NCBI GenBank assembly: GCA_033063855.1
Contig: CP093829.1
Span: 18,569,537 to 18,633,536 of the forward strand
Reading direction: 5' to 3'
Origin: Smittia aterrima
Lineage: Eukaryota > Arthropoda > Insecta > Diptera > Chironomidae
Length of the DNA: 64,000 bases
Shown: one piece after another, positions 35,801 to 50,800 of the stretch
Position numbering within the stretch: position 1 is the first letter of the stretch
How the letters are laid out: every line of letters starts with the position of its first letter
The notes under the pieces: model-generated
The model's input: only the letters and a program-made list of their open reading frames with translations
Database searches by the model: none
Told to the model about the DNA's origin: nothing
Translations under genes and position numbers: made by a program

Positions 35801-38800
35801 AATCAATTAGCCGCGGGTTGCTTTCGACCCGCCACGAAAACGATCCGTCACACATGAAGGACTTTCGGATTCAATTAAAAGCAAAACTTTGCAGATTTTC
35901 CCTTTCTAAACAGAGCTCGAGAGAGTGAATGTTGTGGCATCATCGTACAATGCCTTCGAAATGCAAATGTTTTTTTTTCAAATTTCCGGCACATAAAACA
36001 CAAAAATTTTACAATCGAAATTCATGCACTACGACGAAGAGTGAATATCACAATGAATTGAATAACAGCGAAGGTAAAAGAGCTTTGAGAGTTACATAAG
36101 CAACGAAAATGAAGCGAATTTCATCATCAAGAGTTAGAAGACTTGCGAAACTTCTTGCAGCTGAAGCCAAACAACGTAATCAGGATGATCAAGTTTCAAT
36201 CGATTTCATAAACAAATCAACTGCCGAAAAAAAACAAGAAGCGAGCGGAGCTTGCCGGTTGTAAATATTTACGTTCGACCACAACCACTCATCAAACAGA
36301 TGAAATAGAAATTTTGTTTATTAGTTTAGATTAGAGAGATTCTCGTAAAATCAGAGTCAATCGATAATTTACTCCGGGACTTATTTAAATTTCATGAACT
36401 TCTCGAATAGAAATCGAACGAAATCGATCTAAACCGTGAGTTTGTGGAAAGTAAACTCATGCGATGTCGTGGCGCCATTTGAGAGAAAACCGCAAAGCGA
36501 GGCGCCTTGCCGATAAAATAATTCTACATTTGATGTGCCAAGAGAGACGGAAGCTCACAAAAGGCCAAGTGTTTGAAACATTGTAAAAAACTCTTCATTC
36601 TTCATTTGCATCGCTCAACTATTTGCATTTTTATCATCTCGAGTGTTCGCTTCTGGTTTTGCAAAATATAATTTTTACGATTCATTTTTTATGCCTGCCG
36701 CAAAATGGACAAACGACCTATTAACCCAAACGTACAAATGCATTTATGCAGTAAGCTCGAGCCTCATCGGGGAGAGTTGAAGTGGCAAACACGGAAAACT
36801 GTTACAAATTGGCTTTTATGCAAATTCCGAAATGGAAGCGATCGGAAATGATTTATTTTGGTTTCTCAGCTTTCTCCAGTAAAGCGATTCCGGCCGTATC
36901 AGTTAAAAAGTTAAAGTGAGCGGCGTGTTACTCACATAATGTCCATGGATATGATGCTGAACACCTTGGACGCCGCCCTGCAATTGCTGGTGCTGTGTTG
37001 ACAAAATTACATGGCGCAATGTGCCGTTCTCGTCGACAATCTGTTGCATCACATGACCGGGTGGCACTTGAACGGGCATTGGAATTGGCGGTGATCCACT
37101 TTGTGAAACCATTGGCACTGTTACGGGTCCTTAAATGAGAGAGAGAGAACAGAAATGTTAGTAAACATCGTGAAAGCTTTAAAATTCAAAGGAATAAAGT
37201 GAAAAAGCTTATTCACTTCTTGTCATTCGGTTATTTTAACAACTTTATCAACGAGCAAGCAAAATAAAAAGTTTATGAGTTTGTGTAGCAAACAATTTTG
37301 ATTATTGCATCATTGCTGCTGGAAATTCGTTGTGGTTTTTCATTGAGAGCTCGTTTTAATATTTTCCATCTTGTTACAGTTTATTTTTTGCCTCGACTGC
37401 ACTGAAATGCATATTTTCGCATTCATAAAACCGTCGTTGTGGAATTTATGGCGAACAATAACGTTTGCATGAATGATACAAAAATGAAAATGGCATTTTA
37501 TTATGTCGTTTCGCTGTTGGCGTTGTCTGCGTGATCAAAGTACGTCGAACGAGCGTAATTCATGATTCCTTTGAGACGTTGCTTCCAGATCTCCTCGTCC
37601 ACTCGAAAGCCAAACAGATCTCCCCACTTGTGTTGCATCATTCCTTTATCATTTATCTGCATTAATATTCCCCTCACTGCCCTCATTCCTCTCGCTTGTT
37701 CATCCAATTGCAACTTAATCGCATATTTATTTGAACTTCATTGCAAATGCACTACAAAAACTCTCTCATCGCTTACATTTGTTCGCATTCCTGTTCGCAA
37801 TGAGCATGGAGAAAATTTATGGCAATATAAAGAGGCACAGTCGATGGTCAGAGCTTTGTTGAGAGAATTCGTTTGCGATCTAGTTTCCAATTGAATATGA
37901 CATTCGGCATTAAGTTAAAGTGAATGCGATCACATTGAATTAATTTCCTTTCGGCTCCAGAGAGCATCAGAATCACGCAGCTTCCCTAAATGGAACCGTC
38001 TCCAAAGCGAAGAAGTGATTCGTGCGCTATTTTATCGCCTCATTGCTAAAGTTATTCATTTAATTCACATTTCGGGATGTTTTATTCATTTGATTCAGAC
38101 GCCAGTCTCCAGGCTGGACGCGTAAAGTCGATTAAGCCGAGGTGAAGATAGGGAATGTTCTTCTTAAATCAACAGCTGACAGTTGATGAGATTCGCTTTT
38201 GATGATAATGAGACTTGATATTTAAAAACGTGCACTAAAAATTCCCTCAAGACAACGTTTCTCATCCAAGGCCAACTCAATGATGAACTTTCAGATATCC
38301 ACACGCGCCCACACTCTTCAATCGTCCGGAGAGAGAGTAAGAGTAGGACCATCCTTTGCCAAATTTATGGCCTCTCGTTTATATTTAATTTCGTGAGGGA
38401 ATCGCGGGCGAGAAACTCCTAAATAATAATAATTGCGTCGAGAGATATTGTCTGAATGTTTAATGACACGCAAACGTGAGCTTAGGTTCGCTTGGGTCCA
38501 ACAATCGACCGTTTAAACGAACAAAAAACTTTCAATTTTAAAATAAAATTTTTAACGATCCAATAAAACTCTTTTTTAATGAATTTTCGTCATCAACAAT
38601 CGCAGACTCAATTAATTTCAAGTCTGACGCGTACTCTGCTCATGAGCGCGAAACTTTTTTTTATGAGCCATGAAACAAGAACCTGATTGTGTCCATTATA
38701 ATCAGCGAGCGAGAACGAGCCGAGCAAAGAGTCTCCAGCACATGGAAAGAGCTGTGGCGAATGAAATAATAAAGACTTTTTGAAAGAGGCCAATGCCATG

Positions 38801-41800
38801 ACGAAAAATCTCACAAAATGATTTTGCAACAATGAGAAACAATCATCGAATCGATCGACAGCGTTTCTCAATAAAAGTTCAAGAATGTCTTTCTGAGTCA
38901 GCGATCGATCGATCGATCGATTCCAACACACATCGGAAGAATGCAGTTTTCCAATTCGAAACGGTTCGAAGGTTCTTTGAAATTCGCCTCAAGGCAAAAG
39001 AAGAAAACGATTGAGCGTCCGAAAATTGCCAACTCAAGCATTTCTGCGAACGTGGGGATTTCTGTTGTTTTGCTTTTGCTGATGATGACTCTTAAGAGTG
39101 CGGTGGCAAGTGTGCCCTTGATGAAAGACTTCTTCGTTTGTTTCCTTTGATGTTTTTTTCGTAAACAAGTTGGCTCAACGTTTCTTGATCTCAGATCGGC
39201 ATAACGAACACGAAACGACAACAAAGTTAATGCAGTTCCAGGCAACTACGATTAGTGGCACGATGGAAAACATTTTTTCATTTTTTTCGGCACAATCAGC
39301 GAGTCACGAAACTCATTCGAGACAACACATGAAAGCCACGAGAAAGAGATGAAGAGAAGTTCAATAAACTCTCAGCAAACCTTCAGTGGCGGAAAAAATT
39401 GTTCACTTTTGTGCGTTGAAACCGCGAATTCAACAAAAGCTTGAATCAGCTGAAATTTGCCGAGTCCATTGACGTCAATACAAATTAACTCTTTGCGACG
39501 CTTTCGGTATAAGAAAATTTTGTTGTTCGTGTCAACATTGTTGAAACAGGTTTGGGCCGGGCATTCTTGTCATGTAAACCTTTTTAATGAGACATTTTTG
39601 CAGTGCGCATTAAATATTCACGAATGAAAATCTTCAATAAGTTTTATGAATATTTCTTCACTTGATCTCACAAGAATTTCTGGTTTTTGTTAAGAGCTTA
39701 ACGATTCTGAGTGCTACAAGAGAATAAAAAAAACTCGTGTTGATTCGGCTCGTTCGCGTTCTTTTCCATCTCGCGCTCGACTCCAATGACCTTGACGAAG
39801 CTCATCTCTGAGCGATATTTGCAAAGGCATTGTCGAGAATAGAAAATGTTTATTTAATTCCTCTAAAAAGCCTTTTGGCCTTTCTGGTAGATTTATTCTT
39901 CAAGAAGAATCATCATCGGACGCCGAAAAAGAAAATCTGAACTTTAGTTCGTAACTGAAACCTTTGATGGAACTGATTGCTCTGAATTTACAGTTAGATT
40001 CAAGTTCCAATGTGTACGGCGGCCTCACGGAGCTCACAGCAATCGAAATTCTTTTCTTTCGCAAAAATTTCTGTTTCGACTACACAAATGAATGGAGAAC
40101 GCTACAGAAATTACATATAATTAATTAGATCCACTCGCACAACAGCAAACTTCGACTTTGAAATCTCCCAACATCGGAGATTCGTATTATTTTGATGATT
40201 TTCTCTCTCGCACACGCTTTGCGTATTTTTGTTTATTGACCTCTTTACACTCTTTGGTGTTGCTTCTTTCACTCTGCTTTGGGTTGGGCCTGTGATGGTA
40301 AATGTAATTCAGACTAGACGATTGTTTGGCAAATGAAAAATTAATTTGCGGTTTCCATTCACATGAAGTCGACGTTTGTTTGCTTCGAGAAATTGAACAT
40401 TCCGTCGAGTGATTTGCTAGCCTATTGACATTTAAGACTTTCATCGAATTTAATGTGAATTCCGTCAAACATTTTGTCCTCGACAAAAGCAAGCATTAAA
40501 ATAATTTTGTAGTCGAAATGATTTGGAATTTCGCTGGAGTCATAGAGTCACACGATCAACATTTGGAAAGAGAGAATTTCAAGCTGACTAAAGTGATTGA
40601 TATTTCTAATGTCGAGCTCTCAGAAACCTCTATGACTGTCGATAAATCACAAAAATATGAGACGAAGAAACAAAATCCATTTCGCAAAATCATTTTCAAT
40701 AAAACAGAATTTCTGTATCGTGAATTTCATCTCTCGCTTCACTCGTTCTTTATCGTTGGAACAAGTTGTCGAAGCATCGCTGATAAAAAAAACTCGAAAT
40801 ATAATAATTTATCTCTCGTTTGATTTGAGTGAGTCTATGTGTGTGTGTGTGAGTGTGACGATTGGGGGGAGAGAAAGAAGAAATCAACTAAACAAGGTCA
40901 CTGTTTATAGCATCGGTCGAGGACAATCAACTCTGAGCTGCTTTCCGAACAGCGAAACAGAAGAGTAGAGAAGAAGCGAAACAATTTTTTACACATTCAC
41001 CAAGCACCATGTCGATGAAACATGTAACTAGTTTTCGTTATGCTGTTTTCTTCTATTGCACAGTTCAGCTCTTCTCGTTCGACTTCAGCTAATCGACATT
41101 CCACAACTCAACTCGTCGAACGCTATTTTCATCGATTCTTTAAACGTTTCGTTCCCTTCTCTTCACTCGTTGCACACATGAGCGCACCCAACATCAACAA
41201 ATAAACATCTGATCTTCGTCCGGACAAAAATAGCGAGAAGAAATCCAAAGGGAAAAGTTATTTTCACTTTAGGAAAATGAAAGAAAAACATCATCGGAAG
41301 CAAAAAGGAAAACAGATGTTGAGCTACCCGAATTTTCACGAAAAATCATTCCGTCAGTCCCAGAATCTACCTTCAGCTCACAGCAGCAAGCTCAAGGGAA
41401 GCTCAAAGATAATTTTTAACTTTGAAACGTCATAAATCATTTTTGCAGCCGTCAACATTTGTGCAAATAAAGAGTTCGTGAAATAAGTATTACAGAGAAG
41501 TTTGATTTAAAATGTCAAGGAGTTTGTCATTTCAAGTTATTTCCTCGCCACAAAACCAATCCAAACTTTTGCATTTCCGACAGAAATACGTCGTTAGAAT
41601 TCATGGAAACGATTTTACGTTTTAGTGTGGAAAGCCGAAGCAAATATTTGTACTCTTGAGCTTAAAAAGTTTGAGACCGACGCACACGGACGAGACGAGA
41701 AAATAAAACTTTACTCGAATTGTAACCTTGGCCTTTTCTATTCCGCATTTCTACCGCGCAAGTGTACGCCTTGTGACACATGCAAAGGATGGAAGCGAGA

Positions 41801-44800
41801 ACAAATCGCTTTCCACCTGCTCGCCTGCTCGATTGTTCTTCTCGTTTTCCCACCATCACCCCAAAGCAAACAAAGCAGATTGAAAACTTAATTTAATTTC
41901 CCTGGGACAAGCCCAAATGTCTTTCGAAACCTCCCTCGCTCTTTGTCGGGTTGAAGAAAGCAATCGAATTTGCATGAAGCCGCCGCAAAAAAAATAATAT
42001 CCAGACATCGATGTTTACCTTATCGAGCGCCGCTTTCTGACGTTTCAATTAATCGTTGATAGAGGGAAATTGATCGGAAAACTTTTCGGTATCGCTTTGA
42101 TGTCTGAAGGAAATGATTTATTAAACGATTCTATTTGCTTCGGTTTGGTTCGCTGGAAACTCGCGCGAGTGCGAATGTGCAAAACGTGAGTTTCTAAATC
42201 CGTGTTCGATGATTCACTGACTCGAAGTTTTTCCTAGAACTCGAGCAATTCCCTCTCAAGCTTCATACGACTCGTGTTAGATAACATTTTGCTGACACAC
42301 TCAGACATGAAATTGTTTCATTGAATTTGCAAATATTTGCATCCCGGGTTTTTCCCCGTCTCTCTATCATACATTCGATGTTTGCTCTCCGTTTATCCTG
42401 CTTCTGGATTCACTCGACGTCGTCGCTCTTCAATGCAGACAATGTCATTTTTCTCATTAAGCCATTAAGAGCTTCACAGAGCTTCAGACTCTGATCATTC
42501 TGCGGGACGTTTAATCGACATCGAAAGGACTTTTTTTTTGCTCGGTTTTTCGCATCAGCATGATGGCGATGGTTTCTAAATCACTTAGTTACATCAGACT
42601 AGTAACTCTAATGAGTTAATTATATGTGCTTTGGATTGAAAGCGAAACTCTCGATTAGCACGACAAAAAAAGCACAGCGAGCTCTCAAACAAAGTTTTTC
42701 CCATGAAACTAGAAACTGAAAACATCTTGCATAAGTAAACTTAGCTGTCAGTTTTTTGTCGTTGCGGTGCGATGTACACACAAATTGGGTCATTTTCATT
42801 TCGAGTCGCAGATGAATGTGATTTAAAACATGTCGCTTAATTAATTTCCAGGCGAGATAGAATGAGAAGGGGCAATGCTTTGCATGATGGAGCCAGATGA
42901 ATGAGTCGAGAAATTGTTAATTCGTTTTCGTTGTTGAACGCGCAAGCTTTGGGGAATTGAAAACACAAATTACAGATGCGACTGCATCAACACATGGCGA
43001 TAATTCCAGCGATTATGAGAGAGAATTTCATGGAATTTCCTAAAGGTCATGACGTTACGACGAAGCAATCGCCATAGAGAAACGTCAGCGGGATTATCTA
43101 ATTAAGAGCTCATGATGTTCGCTGCCTCTTTCATCGAATGGTCGCTGCAACTCGAATGCATTCGTCGAGTGGCAGTTTCATGCTTCTAATCAATACTGCA
43201 ACCTTAATTGAATTAATTGCATGCAATTGGAAAATTCCCGAGTGAAGAAATAACTTATTCATGATTTACGCAAAAGCGAAGAGCGAGTTTCTTGGCGAGT
43301 GAAGCCGCCCATTGTTACAAGCTTCCCCTCATTAAAAATAACTGCAAACTCAAATCAAATGAATGCTTATCGCCTCGTCAAGTCTAAAAATGATTTATAT
43401 AAGCAGCCGATGGATTCTTTGTTGGTTCCAAACAGCTCAAGGTCGGAGCTAAATTTGCACTGGATTATAAGAAAGAACTCGAGACTAATTGATGCTGAGA
43501 CTCAGCCTTGCGGCTCGCAAATAAATCAGCGAAGCAAAATTCTGGAAACTAATTGTTTAAAGCTACTCGTCGGACAACTCGATTCATCAAACTGGAATTA
43601 ATCTTCACTTAATTTATTTAAAAACTCGCTACTAATTACCAACGACGTTGCTCGTAAATTTAAAATTGCAAACGTAAGCAAACGTAAACAACTGGCAATC
43701 TCAAGTTGAGGACAGAAGAAAACTTGATTTCTGTTCAGCAAAGAAACCCAGAAATCCAAGCTTATCGACAATTTAAAGTTCATCGTTTCGGAATCGTCAC
43801 CAATACATCACAGAACTAAAGTGGGAACATAAATTCCATCGAGACCATATCAGTTCTTCGTTCTCTGTCTTCGCTCTTTTAAAGGTCACACGAGAAGATG
43901 GTCTACGTGCGGAATCGCGGCGACTTCTTCTTCTCGCGATGCTCATTGTGATTTTGACAAACTCAAACAAAAAGAGCTTTTCAGATGAAGAAATATGCTG
44001 AAGCATTATCAGCATTGCAAATATTTCTTTGGGTGACTTTCGGAATTTGTTTTGAACTTCGCCAAAATCGGCTCGTGAGAGATTTGTCATCGTGTTTTTG
44101 CATTTGCGATTAAGCAACGTGAGAAATATTTATGACATTCTACGCTTCGTCCTCAAGAATGCAAAACATTTAATGCTCTGGACAATAACTCAGTCTTTAC
44201 GAGCTCTCGTAGTCGAAAATGACTCTTGCTGCGACCCATGTCGAAAGCTAAATTAATGGTCTCAGAATAAACATAATTACTGCTGATAATCCCTCGAAGG
44301 CAAATGACTAAGTTGCTCGTTCCAACGCCAGACAGACATAAACATCGCCCCGCTGTGCCGATGTGTGACCGTCGCACGAAAAATTCGCCGAGTGTAGAAT
44401 AAAATTTGCATTGAATGTTCGCCTTTGGTGGCATGGCATCATCCAAAAGATGCTTCACACAGCAAAAATCTTTTATTTTTTGATTTATTGTGCAATTCCC
44501 TCGAAGCTCTACGACAAAGATCTCTCTTTTCCTATCTCGACGGTTTCCCAAGAGAAATAACAGTTGAAGCGTAAAGAAAAATCTTCGCACCAGAACTTTT
44601 TGCTTCTCCATTGAGTGAGCACAAGGAGAGTTTGGAGGCAAACAAAGAAAGATTAACGAATAAGCGAGTGGCTTTTCGAAGTTGGAGTCAAGTGGTGCTC
44701 GAGGCTTACTCAGTTCAGTTTATTCAACTTTGTTAATTTCAAGAGCCTTATGTGAAAGGGAAAAGAAACATTTGTGTACATACACAAAGGTTGTTTCGCC

Positions 44801-47800
44801 GGGTAATTAACAACAAAGAGCTCTTACCATATTCGGGATGAACTGTGCAAAGTTGAGTGTGCGCTGGACAAAGCTCGGGTGGAATAAAATATGCCCCATG
44901 CGGAGGAGGTTCTGAACCGGCTGGATAAAACTCGTTTGCATAAGCTGGCCCCAAATATAATCCGTTGTGATGATGTCCATTGCTGTGATCGTGGATGTGG
45001 GCTCCATTAGCGCCACTGCTGTGTTGTGCATGATGGTGGAAGGGCGGCATGTGATGTGGAGACATTTGATTTAATGGAATCGCGCCAGGCGGAATGTTCT
45101 GAGTCATTTGATGACTGTTTTGTTGCGTTGGCGACACGGATGCTTGCGCTGGTGGCGTTGTCGTCGACGGTTGGGCAACTGCTTCCGTCTGATGAACGAA
45201 GCTTGCGCTCGTTGCATTATTATTGTTGTTGTTGTTTGTCTGTGCAATGACTTGAGTTGAACCGCTATTCAAAGACGGCGAGTCTGGCGATGACACGGCC
45301 AGACGAACCATCATAGGATCTGGCATTAAACTTGAAGAGCTTAATTCAAACTCTTGAGTTCGTTAGAAATCAAATTGTGGCAGTGATGATACTCGATTGA
45401 AGTCTTTTTTGATTTTTCTCCGAAGCCTTTTTCGGAAAATAATTGAAGCGAGAGTTACGTAAACAACATCGCTGTGCTTAAAGCACTTAAACACACACAC
45501 ACACTCTCGGCTAAATCCGCCTTTCTAATTGCTTAATTAGCTTCACTTGCAAGCGGAATTTCTTTCCTAGGTTGTTTCGCGACGATTTTTTTTTATGCTC
45601 CGATGTCAAATGTCAACATTTCACTTTGAAGGGGCGCGAGCACAACTTTGCCTCGAACCAGCGAAAAGAAAAACTAATTGGCAATCCCTCTTAAGCTCGA
45701 TTCTGCCTCTTTTAATTGCTTTTAGGCACCACCTTCGTTATCTCATCATCATCAATTTTCCTTTTTCTTTCACACCAAAGTGTTTTATTTTATTTATTTT
45801 TTTTTCGTCTTTGTTTGAACTTTTTCTTTTGTCGTTTGCACTTTTCAAGCAATTCACAAGTTTCCGATTTGTTGGCTGCGTAGAAATCTATAAATTATGG
45901 GTGAGAAAGAGAATTTCGTTGTTCGCTTAATGGCGCTTAGCAGAAGTTTTTCGAGTTTGAGCGACAACGAAATTGTGAAACTTTTCGTTTTTGTTGTGAA
46001 TGAAAATATTTTGTTGCAAATCACTTTGAGGCATTTTTCGAATCATTTTTGACTCAGACTTTGGCATTTTTTGTAGATTGCGCAAGGCGCTCTCGTGTGC
46101 TAGACTCAAATTAATCTTACGAGAACGTCGATGCCCTTCACGAGATGACCTTCGATAGATAGAAAATATCTAAGCAAAAGTAATCCGTTGACCCGCGCAC
46201 CATCCCAACATGGAATGTTGTGACAAACTTCACTCGTCTTGTCGAAAGTTATCGCTTCGTGTAGTTATTTTCGGACAGTTTCGTTTTCTTTTCTTATCAA
46301 CAAACTTTTTTTTCTTCTTGTGTAATTATTTTTTTGTGTCTCTCCGCTGTTTATATTTGGAAACATCCGTTCTCGATTACCACAATCAGACACTCGACAT
46401 TTATTTCATGTATTAGGCTACTTCGCTTTGCTCTTCCGTCTAAGGAATGGATGAGCACCTTTTGATTGCTTCAAGATTTGTCATCCGTGAGGATAGGAGT
46501 GTGACAAATTAATTTGCATACCCAAAGAGAGTTCCACCAAAAATTTTAATTAAACTCATTTATGTTGAATGTTTCACACACGCAGGAAATGCGAGGGAAA
46601 AAAATCATCGCAAAATGATTCAGGCTTTGTTTGATAAGTTTCTGGTTCGACATGTGCAGAACTTTTGGATTAGAATTGTCAACTAAAAGAGTTTGATATA
46701 CTTAATCTTATACGATAACGACTTCATCGTAGTTCATTCGACAAACGAAAGTAATCAAACAAGACTTGAAGGAATGACGTGTCTCTCGTTTCAATTGGAC
46801 ACGTAAACATTCTGATTCACAAGCTTCGTTGAAGTGAGTCTTTGAAAACATAAATTTTAGGATTTTCTCTCGTCGCTGAGGAGAGACTTTACAATTAGGG
46901 AGTGTCCCATGGCCCGAATATTGTGCACACAACTTTCCTTCTTATTCTTTCGAATCGTGACGCCAGGCATTTTGGAATCGATGAGGGCTGAGAAAAAATT
47001 TCCGATTGCATTGAAATTTCAAAGCTTCGCGGTTAATTTCAGATCAATTTGCCCGCATTGCAACAATTTGCGATGAATTCAATCTGCGATTTATAATCTC
47101 GCTCAGCTTAATTACGTAACCGAGTAACAAAGGAACGATCCTTTAAAATGTTTTGTTGGCTGTTAAGCTTTCGTCGTTAATTTTAGCGGTGCCCTCGTGA
47201 AATGCCACCGTTAAGTTGCTCGTGTAGACTGAGGAAGGTTAATTGCTTGCGGATTTAATCATAAATTATTAGCAGATGTGATCTAACGCCTCTGTCAACT
47301 TTCGACGTCCAAAATATTTCATTTGAATTAATTTGGCTCCGCTTTTCGTCACCTCGCGTCTTAATGATTTTCTGTTTTATCCATCAATCTTCCAAGCACA
47401 GCCGACGTTCTTTGTGACGGATCTTCATTCACTCGTCGCTCGGAGAAACGCAAAAAAAAAGCGGAAATTATATATTTACAAGAAAAGTTCTTTTCAAGAG
47501 TTGTTCTCCATCCCGAATGCGTTTGTGTGGGTTAATTCGTCGCGTTCTCAATGAATGAATGAATTGTTAGTTGTAGAACGCTTTACATCGTTTAATGTTC
47601 ATCAAAGTCAATTCCGTTTCAGACGAAAAGATGAATTTCCAAGAGAAATTCCAGAGGAGAAACTCTTCTTGGTAGCGCATCTGACAATCGCTTTATGTAC
47701 ACAAGAAGCGTCTCTCGTCGACCGTCGATTTATGATTGGACGTGAAAATGGCTCAAAACGTTTTTCGTCGCGACAGGTTTCAACAATAACCGAAAAGGAG

Positions 47801-50800
47801 AACAACGCGACTTGCATAAGAGAATAGCGAACGAATGTTTTCTAGGAAAAGTTTATTTGGAACGGCACTGGGCAAAGGAGCAAAAGACAACGGCATCGCA
47901 TTCGCTTTAACGACACCTCAATTTTAACGGTACGTGAAAGCAATTACATTTATGACAGCAAATTAAAAACGCTTTTCGAAGAAATTTCTCTCAAAAATAT
48001 TTTTGCTGTTTTGTTTAAAACTTTTATATGAATCAGATTTAATTATTGGCCTGACGGGATTACAGTCATTTGTCGTAATTTCATTTCGTTCGATGAGAAG
48101 CTTGTAAAAGAAACGTGATACGTTGCATTGTGCAATGATTCCTTAAGGCAGAGCTTGCGTAAGACTTGATGATGATAACTGATCACGATTAATCAAGAAA
48201 GACAAATAATTTTCTCAAGAAAAACTGGTTTGTTGGACAGTTAAGTAAGATAATGTCGCCGGCCCTTGTCGTCAACAAATAGAAAAAACACAGTTCATCA
48301 CAAACGACGAAACATTTAAACGGAAAATCATTAACGAAACACAAATGATAACCTTCGCGGGTCAGTTAGTGTTTTTATTTCTGAGAATTGAACTTTGAGG
48401 ATGTTGTTGATGTCGAGATGTGCCCCCTCCCAGTCGACATGACACGTTCCTTTAATACATCATGTCGAATAATTTAGAGCAAGTGTAAGATGAATCGTTG
48501 AGTAAGCTGAGATCAACGTCAGTTGAACCGCGGAGAAGAAATCTTAATTGATTTCTCATGAGACCAATAATAAACGAAACGAATTGCTAAATAAAGCTGG
48601 TGACCAAAATAAAATGATCGTGTCGACGAAACTTGATCCGAATTTGATTCGCAATCGAGAAGGGAAGAAACCTGAATCGTTTTGATGATTTATGTATCAA
48701 AGTTCGCAGTAGAAAAAAACCCGACAATCTAATGTCTTTGACTCCACGGCCCAGAACGACGGACCATTTACGTGTCTAGTCATAATTACTGTCGCTCACG
48801 ATGCGGAAAACTTATTTGAAGAGAATCGCTTCAGAGTTTTTCGAGGAAATGAAAGGCTTCTCTTGTCCATATCAAAGGCGAGAGGCGAAACTGTTATCAT
48901 TAGCGGTCTCAATCTCTCGAGAGCTCCAGCAAAGAAACAATTTCGTTTCTAAATCCGTTATTTCTTTCAAAGTATTTTTTTTTATTTTACTTTTTTCTGT
49001 TTCATTTATTTTTTCACGAATAAATTAACGATCAACAACACATTCACAGTCGACGTAATTTAATTTTTTTCATTTTTCAATTCTTTCATTTTCTCTTCGT
49101 TTGTGTGCAGGTTTAAGCTTGGGACTCTGAACGTCGATGTTTGTGTTGGTTTAGAGAAGTGACGGCGTGGAAAATTCCAAGTTGCAGGGGCAGAGCGACA
49201 AGAAATCAACAATAAACTCGATAACAGGACCTCCCAGTCCACTCTGTCCTTTCACGTTCATCTTTTTCTTCTCATTTTCTGGTGATTTACATTCAGCTAT
49301 TCAAATGGACACGTCTCGATATTTCCCAATTTAATTTCCTATTCAACATTCGCCTTAATTTATTCTGCCTCATAATCGACTTTTTCGCCGCTGTCCATAG
49401 TGAATCGTCGAGAGAAGAAGAAAATGTTCTTCTGGAAATCGAAATGAGTCTTTTGTCTCGCAGAAAAGTTCATAAATTTGATTTTCTTGGAATCTCGGGC
49501 AAAGCAGAGCTTAAGTTTCCCTTAAGCATGATTAATTATTACGAGAATCTAAAACCAAATAAATGTTGGATGTGAGAAAAAATAGCAACAACTGCATTAA
49601 GCATATTGAATGGAGAAGCCTCCCTGCTAATTAGCCGTCATTGTTGTTGCGAATTCTACTTAGTTTAATTACCCACAATGCACATCGGGCTGTGTGCATG
49701 TTCAACTCGATTGCAATTCTTCTTTTCATGAAGAGAAGGGGAGAGAAAACTGTGTTACGTGCTGTTACTCGACTGTTATGTCTCTTACTTTTTTTGCAAT
49801 CGCAAAAATTCTTCGTGATTTAATCGACTAAAAGCCAGCATAAAGGGAGAACTAACACAGTTGCATTTTGATGATCGATAAAGATCCCGCAGATCTATCG
49901 AGCCCTTCATTTCTCAAACTCAACTTGATTGCCCTGTCGTCTTCACGTTAAAATGTCTTGAGTGTGCCTCTAATGTGTTTTGAGCTCTCTCGAAGATATT
50001 TATTGTGAGAAAAATCCGGATTTTGTTTCCAACTCTTTTTCATGACCTCATCATCAATGATGTTTTCTTCTTGTTGTTGGCTCGTGGAATTTTAAAGTTT
50101 TTCCTTTGTTTGGGAACACTGAGCCTTCTTCTACCTTCGAGCGCTGTTTCAATTAATTTCAAAAGTTGTTTTTCGGGAAGTTACATAATCATCCCAAACG
50201 GATCCTTGAGTAGAGCGTTTCGCAAAAGCCAATCATGAGAACTGAACGGTATTCTCATAAGCGCAAAACATAGATGGAAACTTGCGCTGCTTTTATCTCT
50301 CGAGGCCGTTTGAAAAGCAGGTCTCATTGCTCGCTGGTATTTTATGTTCGTGAAAGAAATTTCTTTTCTACATTTTTTCCTCTTCACTTTGCTCGATCCA
50401 ATCGCATTGAGAAATAACTTCATATATGACCCAAATCTACACGGGCACAATGCGCTCGCTTGGCTGGTCGTCGGAAGGTGAGGGAAAAGGAGAGAAGACA
50501 ATCGAATAAGAAGAAGTAACAAGTGGAATTCGCCTTTTTATTATCATGCCAACGACTTTAGCCCGAAGCCAGAATTTTCCGATAAATCCACGATTTAATA
50601 TTCTGCCAACAACTCCATAATATTATCCACACACAATCCGCTTGTGCGAGGGGTGATTTGCAAAAAATATTTTCATCTTCACGCAATAAAAAACTTTTTT
50701 CATTTTAATTCTTTTCGAGATGTTCTCGCTTCTCAAAAAAAAGTTTCACAATTTCACAATCCATCGACTCGACGCTCACAACACTTACAATTCCAATTTA

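Larger units (their letters stand above)
37130..44827 (-). other. Intron of mtgo between the shared exon and the 45-kb start
   Basis: About 7.7 kb without a recognised exon. It contains two microsatellites (below) and a 162-codon minus frame at 44153-44641 that resembles no known family and has no splice evidence. Candidate enhancer content cannot be judged by eye. Confidence 0.5.

Noticed and set aside
44153..44641. 162-codon minus-strand open frame between mtgo exons
   Set aside because: No recognisable domain, composition unlike the real exons, no splice context; one frame of this length is roughly expected by chance in 64 kb at this base composition.
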